Positions 6,957 through 15,648 of a stretch of DNA of 26,963 nucleotides are shown here, piece after piece. Each line of letters opens with the position of its first letter. Position 1 is the stretch's first letter. The stretch is from DIGJ01 sp036658435 (GTDB lineage: Bacteria > Bacillota > Clostridia > Lachnospirales > Lachnospiraceae): assembly GCA_036658435.1 (NCBI GenBank), contig JAVXEO010000027.1:1-26963 (forward strand), in the 5' to 3' direction. The notes beneath the pieces were generated by a model, which searched no databases, was not told the DNA's origin, and saw only the letters and a program-made list of their open reading frames with translations. Position numbers and translations under genes: made by a program.

Positions 6957-8954
6957 ATGAAAAAAATTAGTACAGAGAACAAAGAGAATCAAAAAAGTAT
7001 CAAAAAACAAATATTAATTATAACTATTTGTATACTTTTGGTTTCATTGTCGCTGGTAACTTTGATTTTTTCTGTTACAAGTATTACCACAACAACCGCT
7101 ACGGTGGAGGAAATGTTTGGAGAGATTACAACTACGGCAGCGAGGGCAGTGGAAAATCGTTTGGTTGCAACAAAAAGTGTAATACAAGAGTTAGGAACGA
7201 CAAACCGTTTGTCAAGTGCAGATAGTACGCTAGAAAGTAAAAAAGAAATTTTAAACAGTAAAATTGAAAAATTTGGTTTTCTTGAATTAAGTGTTACGGA
7301 TAAAAGCGGTGTGGACTTAGATGGGAAAAGTATCGCAGAAGAAGAAGCATTTAAAAGAGCATTTGCCGGAGAAACCTTTGTAGATCATCCGGTTCCAACG
7401 GAAGATGGAACGGCTTCTACGATGTATATTGCAGCACCTCTTTGGAAGGGCGGAATATATGATACCGAGATACTGGGTGTGGTATATGGGGTATTAGATG
7501 GAATATATTTGTCCAATATTACCAATCATATTCAAATCGGAAAAACAGGCAAAGTATATATGATTAATGAACACGGAGATACCATTGCCAATACGGATCA
7601 AAACCAAGTCAATACAGCCTCCAACTCCATGACCGGAGCTGCCACAAATAAAGACCTAAAAAAATTGGCCGCTATGGAGGAAAGTGCAATAAACGGAACG
7701 CCGGCTTTTGGTATTTCTTATTATGATGGAAATGCTCAATTTACCCAACTTGTGCCATTGGAAGGAACGGATGGATGGGCACTGGGAGCATATGTGGATA
7801 AATCGGAGTTTTTGGGTGCTATTGATTTAACGATTGTAATCTGCATAGGGGTTTCTGTCCTGGCATTAGCCATGGCAATATTTATTATGATTCGATTTGC
7901 AACGAGGCTAACAAAACCAATCAAGGAAATGGAAGAGGCACTTGGTGAAATTGCAAAGGGAAACTATGAGGTTTCGGTTGATTACCAGTCAGAAGATGAA
8001 ATTGGAAAGATGGCAGACAGCCTTCGAATCATGATAAAAACAACAAAAGATATTATAGAAGATACAGCAAGGGGACTGGATGAAATGGCAAATGGAAACT
8101 TTGACATTACACCACAGGTTGAGTATACAGGAGCATGGGAAAAAATGGAAACGGCTATTGTTGGAATCATTGTTTCCTTAAGCAATACCATTAATACAAT
8201 TTTAACTTCTGCCAATAAGGTTAATACCAATGCAGAGCAGGTATTTGGAAGCTCTAAGGCATTATCAGAAGGTGCAACGGATCAGGCCAGTGCAGTAGAA
8301 GAATTACAAGCTACGGTAACGGATATTTCTGGAGAAGTAGACCATAATGCTCAGAACTCAAAAGAGGCAAATCAAATGGCCCAGATTGTTGGAAACGAAA
8401 TAAAACGCAGCAATGAGCAAATGCAGACAATGGTTACGGCTATGGAAGACATCAGCAATTCTTCTAAACAGATTAAGAACATCATTCAGGCAATTGAAGA
8501 AATCGCATCTCAAACGAATTTGTTATCTTTAAATGCTTCCATTGAGGCAGCACGGGCAGGAGATATGGGAAAAGGATTTGCGGTAGTAGCCAATGAAGTG
8601 GGAAATTTGGCAAAGGAAAGTACAGAAGCCGTTAAAACTTCGGAGGAGTTAATCCAGGAATCGGTGCAGGCAGTAGAACGTGGTATGAAAATTGTTGAAG
8701 ATACGGCAGCCCAGCTCCTTCAATCGGCTCAAAAGGCAGAAGAACTTTCTCACCATATTGAAGATATTACCAGTGCATCCGTTCGACAGGCAGAAGCCTT
8801 AGATCAGGCCACACGAGGAGTAGAGCAAATATCTTGTGTTATTCAGGAAAACACAGCGATGGCTGAGGAGAGTTCTGCAAGTGCAGAGATGTTATCTGGA
8901 GAGGCACAGACGCTGAATGAGCTGGTTGGAACGTTTAAGACAAAACATATATAA
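6957..8954 (+). CDS. methyl-accepting chemotaxis protein
   Basis: A 665-residue transmembrane chemoreceptor. A short basic N-terminus is followed by TM1 (about 19-41), an extracellular dCache-like sensor (about 45-285, with GKTGKVYMINEHGD and a MYIAAPLW segment), TM2 (about 290-312), HAMP (about 311-365) with a probable second HAMP-like segment, and the cytoplasmic signalling domain. The hairpin tip (about 516-550) reads IASQTNLLSLNASIEAARAG then KGFAVVANEV, matching the CheA/CheW contact region. The tail has no CheR-tethering pentapeptide. ATG 6957 follows AGAGGAGG. The ligand is unknown; dCache receptors often bind amino acids. No other chemotaxis genes are nearby. The next gene starts 49 bases later, so the c-di-GMP protein may be co-transcribed. 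Confidence 0.95.
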   Translation: MKKISTENKENQKSIKKQILIITICILLVSLSLVTLIFSVTSITTTTATVEEMFGEITTTAARAVENRLVATKSVIQELGTTNRLSSADSTLESKKEILNSKIEKFGFLELSVTDKSGVDLDGKSIAEEEAFKRAFAGETFVDHPVPTEDGTASTMYIAAPLWKGGIYDTEILGVVYGVLDGIYLSNITNHIQIGKTGKVYMINEHGDTIANTDQNQVNTASNSMTGAATNKDLKKLAAMEESAINGTPAFGISYYDGNAQFTQLVPLEGTDGWALGAYVDKSEFLGAIDLTIVICIGVSVLALAMAIFIMIRFATRLTKPIKEMEEALGEIAKGNYEVSVDYQSEDEIGKMADSLRIMIKTTKDIIEDTARGLDEMANGNFDITPQVEYTGAWEKMETAIVGIIVSLSNTINTILTSANKVNTNAEQVFGSSKALSEGATDQASAVEELQATVTDISGEVDHNAQNSKEANQMAQIVGNEIKRSNEQMQTMVTAMEDISNSSKQIKNIIQAIEEIASQTNLLSLNASIEAARAGDMGKGFAVVANEVGNLAKESTEAVKTSEELIQESVQAVERGMKIVEDTAAQLLQSAQKAEELSHHIEDITSASVRQAEALDQATRGVEQISCVIQENTAMAEESSASAEMLSGEAQTLNELVGTFKTKHI

Positions 8955-9003
8955 GCAAAAACTTTTTTCGTGTGTAAACTAACAATTGAGGGGGATTACA
9001 CAA

Positions 9004-12000
9004 ATGAGTAAAAAACATAAGATGCTTATTGTGGACAACATAGAAACAGATAGGACCATACTAGGCTATATTTTTGAAAAAGAGTATATTATATTGGAGG
9101 CTAGCAATGGATATGCAGCAAAAGAAATAATAGAAAAAAATGTAGACACCGTAATAATTATTTTGAATATTATTTTACCTATGAAGGATGGACTGGAATT
9201 TTTAAAGTTCTTAAAGAGTATAGAAGAATTAAAAGATATACCGGTTGTCATAAGCATGGAATACAAGGATGTGGAATATGAAAATAAAGCATTAGAGCTG
9301 GGGGCTTCAGATTTTATTCTGAAGCCTTATAGGCCTGCCATTATTACCAACCGAATCCGTGGAATTGTGGAACGATTTTTATTTGAAAAAAGAAATATGG
9401 AAGAGCTTCTAAAGAAAACCTTAAGAGAACTTCGTTATCGGGCAGAACGGGATTTTCTCACCGGAATTTATAATACCGAGACTTTTTGCTCCAAAACAAA
9501 AGAAATGTTAGAGGCCAATAGAGAAGATTATGTTTTGATTGTATGGAATGTAAAGCGATTTAAAATTATAAATGATATGATAGGCCAGGAAAAAGGCAAT
9601 AAAATCTTGAAACAGCTTGCAAAAAGATTTCACGATGCACTGATAGGAAAGGGAACCTTTGGCAGATTGGAAGCCGACCATTTTGTGTCCTGTTATCCTG
9701 AAGAATTTCTTGATATTCCCTCCTTATTAAACCAAATAGAAAAGGAAAAAGGTACCTACGATACAACTTACAATATTTTTATTAATTTTGGAATTTATCA
9801 CATTATCGACAGAACGATCCCGGTTTCCAATATGTGTGACCGGGCAATTCTTGCATTGCAGACGGTAAGAGAAAATTACTTAAATCATCATGCTATTTAT
9901 AACGAAAGCTTACGTAATAAATTATTAGAAGAGCAGCAGTTGTCGGCAGAGGTAGAAAAGGCAATTTACGAAGAGCAATTTTGCGTTTTCCTTCAGCCAA
10001 TCTATAGCGTTACTGATAAAATGATGGTTAGTGCAGAAGCATTAGTTCGATGGAAGCATCCGGAAAAAGGTCTCATTTCTCCGGATCAGTTTGTACCTCT
10101 ATTTGAAAAAAACGGTCTTATTACAAAAATTGATATGTTCGTTTTAGAGGCCGTATGCCGCTTTCAAAAGAAGCTGATGGAAGAACAAATCAATGGGGTT
10201 TCCATTTCCGTGAACCTTTCCCGTATCAATTTCTATAATCCAAATTTGAGCACAATTATTTCAGATTTGGTTAATAAGTATAATATTCCAACGAGTATGA
10301 TACGATTTGAAATTACGGAAAGTGTCTATACCGACAACAAAAAACAATTACTGAATACCATGAAAAGGCTGCAAAATAAAGGATTTAAAATTTTAATGGA
10401 TGATTTTGGAAGTGGATATTCTTCCTTAAATATGCTAAAAGATGTTCCCGTTGATATTTTAAAAATTGATATGAATTTTATTAATAATCTGGAAACTTCC
10501 AAGAGGGCAGGCAATATTGTAACCAGTGTCATTCGAATGGCAAAGTGGCTTAATATGAAGGTAATTGCAGAGGGAGTTGAAACGAAAGCGCAACTGGATT
10601 TCTTGAGAAGCATTGGCTGCGATAATATTCAGGGATATTATTTCTCAAAACCACTGCCAACGGATATATTTCAGCTGCTTTTATGTAACAAAGAGACCAT
10701 CTTGGAAAAAGAATCTCCCAAAGATATTCTCTCCCTATATGAGTTGGATGGTGTGTGGGAATCCGATAAGAAAATGGAGCTGATTTTTAATGAAATGCTG
10801 GGAGGCATGGGAATCTATGAACTAAGTGGACATACCTTGGAAATTGTACGTGCCAACACCGGATATTTTGAAATTATGAAGGACACGATGGAGATATCCA
10901 AAAATGTATTGGAACATGTTCATGAAGAAGATCGGGAACTTTTATTACGCAAATGTTATAAGGCACAAGAAACACAAAAAGTGGAAGAGGTTGTAGTACG
11001 AAGACGGCTTACTCAGGGGGAACTTATCTGGTTAAACATCAAAATACGATTTTTGGCAAAGACGGGAAAGAGAGCTTTGCTTTATTTTACGTTTAATAAT
11101 ATAACAACTCAAAAGGAGTATGAAAAAAATTTATATTTGAATCAATATAATATGGTTTTAGGTGGAATTTATGATGAAATATATGAAATGAATTATACCG
11201 ATGATATATGTACTATGATAAAAGGAGGAATAAATTCTTTTTATGATTTTTTAAAAAAAACACCACTGGAGGAAGCCACCAAAGAGTATGTGAAAAATAT
11301 TTATGAAGAAGATAGAGCATTCTATTACAATACCTTTGTTAACGATATAGAGAAAAATTTCATAGAAAAGGATCGATTTACGTTTGAAACACGAATTCGA
11401 AAAAAAGATGAGAAATATCATTGGGTGGAAGTTGTTGTTTTTCGATTTGCAGATCCCATGGGGAAAAAAATATATTTAATATGCAATCGTGATATTGAGG
11501 AGCAAAAGAAAGCAGAAAAGCAGGACTTACAGCAGCTATTAGATAATATTCCGGTGGGTATTGGAATTTACCAGCTGGGAGATACCATTCAGGTGCAATA
11601 TTGCAATGAACGGGTGTACCAGATGTTTCAGATGGATAAAGAAGAAGTAAAAACAACGGATATCAGGAAATATATTTTTTTTGAAGAAGATAAGCTGGTG
11701 AAAATGAGACAACAGCCGGGAATGGAAAAAACCTATTCCGATCATGTATTTCTTTGCAAAAAATCCGATGGAAGTGATATGTGGATACGAACTTTTTCTA
11801 CGATTATGCCAAAAATAAAAGGAAAGCAAATATGTTATGCTGTGTTAACGGATGTTACCGAACAGGTTCAAATGGGAAGAGACATTAATTTCAAAGATAA
11901 TTTAGAACTAAAGAAAAATAAAAAACGAATCTTAGTTGTGGATGACATTAAATTAAATCGAGTGGTTATTGAAGAGACACTGGCGGATAAATATGAAATT

Positions 12001-14058
12001 GTAGAAGCTGAAAATGGCAGGGAAGCATTGAATCTGCTCCTTTCAGAAAAAATAAATTTTGATTTGGTGGTATCCGATATTATGATGCCAATTATGGATG
12101 GTTTTGAATTGCTTTTTGAAATGCATAAAGACTTTAAACTGATGAAAATACCGGTTGTTGTCGTTACGGCAATGAATGACACGGAAAATGAGCTTAAGGC
12201 ATTTAATATGGGCGCCATCGATGTAATTCATAAACCTTTTGATGCAGACGTATTAAAACAAAGAATTTCTAACTTACTAAAACTAGCGGAGATGGAACGA
12301 ATTCAGACAGAAAATTACATGCTGCAAAAGCATCAGGAAGTTAAGAACCAGCTAGAGGCAATACTGGAAGGTACCCCAGGTGGCATTTACCGAATACAGC
12401 TTCGGGATTATGAGAAAGAAATCCGGTTGGAGCAGTCTAAGATGATTTATGCCAATGAGACTTTTTTTGAAATCCGAAATATAAAGAGGGAAAAAGAAGG
12501 AAATACGGAAAGAGCCGGGTATATTTATGATAAATATATAAGTGAAGACATTCAGACCGGAATTTTAAGACTAAAGAGTGCGATTCAGGAAAAAGAGCGT
12601 TTTTTTGAATGCGATATGCGAATTCCGCTTTTGGATGGTGGAGTGAAATATATACTTTGTAATAATGCAATTTCTTATGAAAAAGATATGATTTTACTGG
12701 ATGTAATGGAAACCGATGTTTCCGGACAGAAGGCAGCAGAAGAAAAATTAAGAGAAAACAACATATTTTTGGACATCATAAAAAATGTAGTACTTCCTAA
12801 TACAAAAGTCGGATTGTGGCGGTATGATATTTTACGCAGACAGATGGTGGAGGTTCCTCATAATGTTCAGGGCTTAATTCTAAACAATACATTAGAAAAT
12901 ATAGGGAAAATAATATTAGAGAAAAAATATATTCATCGAAAGAGCTGGAATAAAATCAAAGAAATGTTTGAAAAAATAGAGCGGGGAGAAAGTATTGTTG
13001 AAGAAACCTTTGTAGTTAATAATAAAAATGGAAATGAAAATTTTTATATGTGGTTTCATGTTACCTATACCACCATATTTGACGAAAAAGGAATGCCGAT
13101 TAGCGCTGTGGGAATTTCAGAAGATATTAGCGAACAAATCGAAAATGAAATAAAGTATAAGAAAGAAAAACAGTATAAAGAAATCAACTGGAATGAAAGC
13201 CTTGCATTTGCAGAAATTAACCTGAGTCAAAATACAGTGGAACAGGAAGAAACCAAAATGTTTGGAATCAATCAAAAACTTTCAAGCAATAGCTATACGG
13301 AGTTAATTGAGGCTTGCGGAAAATGGATGGTAAAGGAAGAATATCAAGGGTTATTTTTGGAAAACCTAAATTTATCGAAACTTCTAAAATCTTATGAAAA
13401 AGGGATTAAAGAAGTGCAGTTTGATTTTAAAGTGATGTTGCAGGGAGAGAACAAATATACCTGGGTTACTTCTGTGACACAGCTTATTTGTGATGACCTA
13501 TCCCATGATATCTATGCAAACTGGCAAGTGAAGAATATTGAAGAAAGACAAAGAAAGGCGCTTGAATGGGGAGAGGCAGCGAAAAAAGATCCACTTACCA
13601 AGCTTTATAACCGCTATGAAATAGAGCGTACCGTAAATGAAGTATTACAAAAAAATATAGATGAAAAAACGTATGCAGCCCTTATTATGATTGATTTGGA
13701 TAATTTTAAAATGATAAATGATACGTTTGGCCATGAATATGGGGATGAGGTATTAATTAAGGTTGCCAATATTTTAAAGAGCATCTTTCGGCTGGAAGAC
13801 TATGTGGGACGAATTGGAGGAGACGAATTTGTAGTATTTCTGCCGGCCATTCCGGATAGAAACGCAACGGAAAAACGCTTAGAAACCGTTTGCAAACGAT
13901 TAAACATGAAATTTGTGGATGAAAACAAAAGCGTTCAGATTTCCTGTTCTGTAGGAATTGCTTTTGCACCGCCTTGTGGAGGAGACTTCAAAGCACTTTA
14001 CAATAATGCAGATGAAGCACAGTACCGAGCAAAAAAGGTGGAAAGAATCAGTACGTGA
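9004..14058 (+). CDS. giant dual c-di-GMP protein: REC-GGDEF*-EAL-PAS(3)-REC-PAS(3)-GGDEF
   Basis: A 1684-residue cytoplasmic signalling protein without membrane segments. Domains in order: receiver 1 (about 1-120), degenerate GGDEF (about 140-300, signature EADHF at 223-227), EAL phosphodiesterase (about 315-565; EAL at 345-347, DDFGSG from D466, IAEGVET, and Q543), three PAS-like regions (about 593-705, 714-835, 840-955), receiver 2 (about 974-1095; acidic pair D980-D981, acceptor D1025, K1077), three more PAS-like regions (about 1115-1240, 1252-1378, 1395-1510) and GGDEF (1519-1684; intact GGDEF at 1605-1609, inhibitory-site RxxD at 1596-1599). Receiver 1 has Asn55 where the phosphate acceptor Asp should be. 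So one polypeptide seems able both to make and to degrade c-di-GMP. ATG 9004 follows GAGGGGG by 8 bases; a TTG at 8986 is rejected. PAS boundaries are estimates from spacing and weak similarity. Confidence 0.92.
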   Translation: MSKKHKMLIVDNIETDRTILGYIFEKEYIILEASNGYAAKEIIEKNVDTVIIILNIILPMKDGLEFLKFLKSIEELKDIPVVISMEYKDVEYENKALELGASDFILKPYRPAIITNRIRGIVERFLFEKRNMEELLKKTLRELRYRAERDFLTGIYNTETFCSKTKEMLEANREDYVLIVWNVKRFKIINDMIGQEKGNKILKQLAKRFHDALIGKGTFGRLEADHFVSCYPEEFLDIPSLLNQIEKEKGTYDTTYNIFINFGIYHIIDRTIPVSNMCDRAILALQTVRENYLNHHAIYNESLRNKLLEEQQLSAEVEKAIYEEQFCVFLQPIYSVTDKMMVSAEALVRWKHPEKGLISPDQFVPLFEKNGLITKIDMFVLEAVCRFQKKLMEEQINGVSISVNLSRINFYNPNLSTIISDLVNKYNIPTSMIRFEITESVYTDNKKQLLNTMKRLQNKGFKILMDDFGSGYSSLNMLKDVPVDILKIDMNFINNLETSKRAGNIVTSVIRMAKWLNMKVIAEGVETKAQLDFLRSIGCDNIQGYYFSKPLPTDIFQLLLCNKETILEKESPKDILSLYELDGVWESDKKMELIFNEMLGGMGIYELSGHTLEIVRANTGYFEIMKDTMEISKNVLEHVHEEDRELLLRKCYKAQETQKVEEVVVRRRLTQGELIWLNIKIRFLAKTGKRALLYFTFNNITTQKEYEKNLYLNQYNMVLGGIYDEIYEMNYTDDICTMIKGGINSFYDFLKKTPLEEATKEYVKNIYEEDRAFYYNTFVNDIEKNFIEKDRFTFETRIRKKDEKYHWVEVVVFRFADPMGKKIYLICNRDIEEQKKAEKQDLQQLLDNIPVGIGIYQLGDTIQVQYCNERVYQMFQMDKEEVKTTDIRKYIFFEEDKLVKMRQQPGMEKTYSDHVFLCKKSDGSDMWIRTFSTIMPKIKGKQICYAVLTDVTEQVQMGRDINFKDNLELKKNKKRILVVDDIKLNRVVIEETLADKYEIVEAENGREALNLLLSEKINFDLVVSDIMMPIMDGFELLFEMHKDFKLMKIPVVVVTAMNDTENELKAFNMGAIDVIHKPFDADVLKQRISNLLKLAEMERIQTENYMLQKHQEVKNQLEAILEGTPGGIYRIQLRDYEKEIRLEQSKMIYANETFFEIRNIKREKEGNTERAGYIYDKYISEDIQTGILRLKSAIQEKERFFECDMRIPLLDGGVKYILCNNAISYEKDMILLDVMETDVSGQKAAEEKLRENNIFLDIIKNVVLPNTKVGLWRYDILRRQMVEVPHNVQGLILNNTLENIGKIILEKKYIHRKSWNKIKEMFEKIERGESIVEETFVVNNKNGNENFYMWFHVTYTTIFDEKGMPISAVGISEDISEQIENEIKYKKEKQYKEINWNESLAFAEINLSQNTVEQEETKMFGINQKLSSNSYTELIEACGKWMVKEEYQGLFLENLNLSKLLKSYEKGIKEVQFDFKVMLQGENKYTWVTSVTQLICDDLSHDIYANWQVKNIEERQRKALEWGEAAKKDPLTKLYNRYEIERTVNEVLQKNIDEKTYAALIMIDLDNFKMINDTFGHEYGDEVLIKVANILKSIFRLEDYVGRIGGDEFVVFLPAIPDRNATEKRLETVCKRLNMKFVDENKSVQISCSVGIAFAPPCGGDFKALYNNADEAQYRAKKVERIST

Positions 14059-14082
14059 TTTTTGATAAAAAATAAAAAAAGC

Positions 14083-14110
14083 TTGCATTTTGGAAAGGAA
14101 CGGTTACAAT
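14083..14110 (+). promoter_or_regulatory. candidate promoter of the amino acid transporter operon
   Basis: TTGCAT (14083-14088) and TACAAT (14105-14110) are spaced by 16 bases, in the 98-base gap between the c-di-GMP gene and the binding-protein gene. The -10 element is overlapped by the palindrome at 14108-14125, the arrangement expected for a repressor-controlled promoter. Confidence 0.5.
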
Positions 14111-14125
14111 GTATAAATATACATT
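14108..14125. promoter_or_regulatory. 18-bp palindrome, ARG box-like operator
   Basis: AATGTATA and TATACATT are perfect 8-base arms around a 2-base AA centre. Length and symmetry equal those of ArgR/AhrC ARG boxes (consensus about AATGAATAAATATTCATT); the difference is one symmetric substitution in each arm. A further half site TATACAT follows at 14129-14135, 11 bases from the first TATACAT. It overlaps the -10 element of the candidate promoter, so a bound protein would block transcription. Assignment to ArgR is an inference. Confidence 0.45.
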
Positions 14126-14156
14126 AATTATACATAAATACTATGGAGGATATAAG

Positions 14157-14945
14157 ATGAAGAAAATAGCAGCAATTTTTACAATAGGAACTATGATATT
14201 ATTGGCGGGTTGTAAAAGTAATATACCGCCCAATCAGGTTTTTTCTGCAGAGGATCTTGGTGGTAAAACCATTGGAGTTCAGCTGGGAACAACCGGTGAT
14301 ATTATTGCCGGAGATTATGAGGCGGAAGGATCCAAAGTGGAACGTTATAGCAAAGGAAATGATGCCATTCAGTCTTTAAAACAAGGAAAGATTGACTGCG
14401 TACTCATTGATGAACAACCGGCAAAGGCATTTGCAGCCAAGAATGAAGATTTGAAGATTTTAAAAGGCGGATTTGATCCGGAAGAATATGCAATCTGCAT
14501 TTCAAAAGAAAAGATGGATTTAAAAGAAAAGATAAATGCAGCATTGGCAGAACTAAAGACAGAGGGAATCGTAGATGCAATTATTAGTAATTACATTGGA
14601 GACGATACCAAAGGAAAAACACCCTATACCTCACCTGAGAATGTAGAACGTACCAATGGAACCTTGATTATGGCAACCAATGCCACCTTTGAGCCTTATG
14701 AATATTATGCAGATCAAAAAGTGGTTGGAATTGATGCGGATTTGGCACAGGCCGTTGCCGACAAATTGGGAATGGATTTAAAGATTGAAGACATGGAGTT
14801 TGATGCCATCATCAATGCAGTACAATCAGGCAAGGCGGATATTGGTATTGCAGGGATGACGGTGACAGAAGACCGATTAATTAGTATTGACTTTACGGAT
14901 ACCTACGCAACTTCACAGCAGGTTATTCTGGTTAGAAAAAAGTAA
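14157..14945 (+). CDS. amino acid ABC transporter substrate-binding lipoprotein, circularly permuted
   Basis: A 262-residue lipoprotein: signal peptide with lipobox LAGC, so Cys19 should be lipidated. The rest is SBP_bac_3 family (polar amino acid binding) but with the segments in swapped order. Residues 30-106 are what is normally the second lobe (AEDLGGKTIGVQLGTTGD, D85 in LIDEQPA); 107-154 are the usual C-terminal segment (YAICISK, ALAELKTEG, ISNYIG); a linker of about 13 residues follows; 168-262 are the usual N-terminal lobe (TLIMATNATFEPYEY, IAGMTVTEDR with R240, VILVRKK), at which the protein ends. Ligand residues of both lobes are kept, and there is no frameshift or stop. ATG 14157 follows GGAGG by seven bases; the longer frame to 14109 is rejected. 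First gene of an operon with permease and ATPase genes. Confidence 0.88.
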   Translation: MKKIAAIFTIGTMILLAGCKSNIPPNQVFSAEDLGGKTIGVQLGTTGDIIAGDYEAEGSKVERYSKGNDAIQSLKQGKIDCVLIDEQPAKAFAAKNEDLKILKGGFDPEEYAICISKEKMDLKEKINAALAELKTEGIVDAIISNYIGDDTKGKTPYTSPENVERTNGTLIMATNATFEPYEYYADQKVVGIDADLAQAVADKLGMDLKIEDMEFDAIINAVQSGKADIGIAGMTVTEDRLISIDFTDTYATSQQVILVRKK

Positions 14946-14958
14946 GCAGGTGAAAGAA

Positions 14959-15648
14959 GTGGAAGAATTAAAATTACGATTTATAAATAATTTTATAACA
15001 GATAACCGTTGGAAGTATTTAGTGGAAGGCTTGGGTACTACTTTTCTTATTACCATTTTCGCGGTAATAATTGGTATTATACTTGGATTTATTGTAGCAA
15101 TAATTCGTTCCACTGCGGACAAAGAAGGTAGATTTAAGATTGCCAATTTTATCTGCAAAGCATATCTTACCATTATTCGTGGTACACCGGTTATGATACA
15201 GCTCCTTATTATTTACTATGTTATTTTTGAAACGGTAGCAATTGATAAGCGGATTGCTGCAATTCTTGCCTTTGGCTTGAACTCAGGAGCTTATGTAGCA
15301 GAAATTGTACGCTCGGGAATTATGACCGTGGATGAAGGACAGTTTGAAGCTGGAAGGAGTCTGGGACTTAGTTATGCCCAAACAATGCGCCTTATTATTA
15401 TGCCACAGGCATTTAAAAATGTTCTGCCGGCACTGGGAAATGAATTTATTGTTTTGGTAAAAGAAACTTCTATTTGTGGATATATTGCGCTTACGGATTT
15501 AACCCATGGAGGAAATACCATTCGAAGCCAAACTTATGATGCTTTTATGCCACTGATTGCAGTTGCATTAATTTATCTTGTAATTGTTTGTATCCTTACT
15601 GCCGGGGTCTCCCGTTTGGAAAGGAGAATGCGTGTAAATGAACGATAA
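14959..15648 (+). CDS. polar amino acid ABC transporter permease
   Basis: A 229-residue inner-membrane permease of the His/Glu/Gln/Arg family. Several hydrophobic segments are clear, beginning with TTFLITIFAVIIGIILGFIV, and the HisM-type start WKYLVEGLGTTF precedes them. IIRGTPVMIQLLIIYY is the family signature, and the cytoplasmic EAA loop reads EAGRSLGLSYAQTMRLIIMP, the contact for the ATPase. I place the start at GTG 14959, five bases after AGGTGA; GTG 14950 is an alternative. The gene begins 13 bases after the binding-protein stop and overlaps the ATPase gene by 11 bases. A single permease suggests a homodimeric channel. Confidence 0.93.
   Translation: MEELKLRFINNFITDNRWKYLVEGLGTTFLITIFAVIIGIILGFIVAIIRSTADKEGRFKIANFICKAYLTIIRGTPVMIQLLIIYYVIFETVAIDKRIAAILAFGLNSGAYVAEIVRSGIMTVDEGQFEAGRSLGLSYAQTMRLIIMPQAFKNVLPALGNEFIVLVKETSICGYIALTDLTHGGNTIRSQTYDAFMPLIAVALIYLVIVCILTAGVSRLERRMRVNER

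Noticed and set aside
11868..12218. Long minus-strand ORFs inside the c-di-GMP gene
   Set aside because: They are antisense shadows of a clearly coding frame, without ribosome sites or recognisable products.
14109..14945. Binding-protein gene as a broken or frameshifted pair of two truncated SBP genes
   Set aside because: The frame is continuous with a good start, signal peptide and lipobox; together the two parts make one full set of segments in a different order, and permease and ATPase genes follow directly. A permuted functional protein explains this better than decay.
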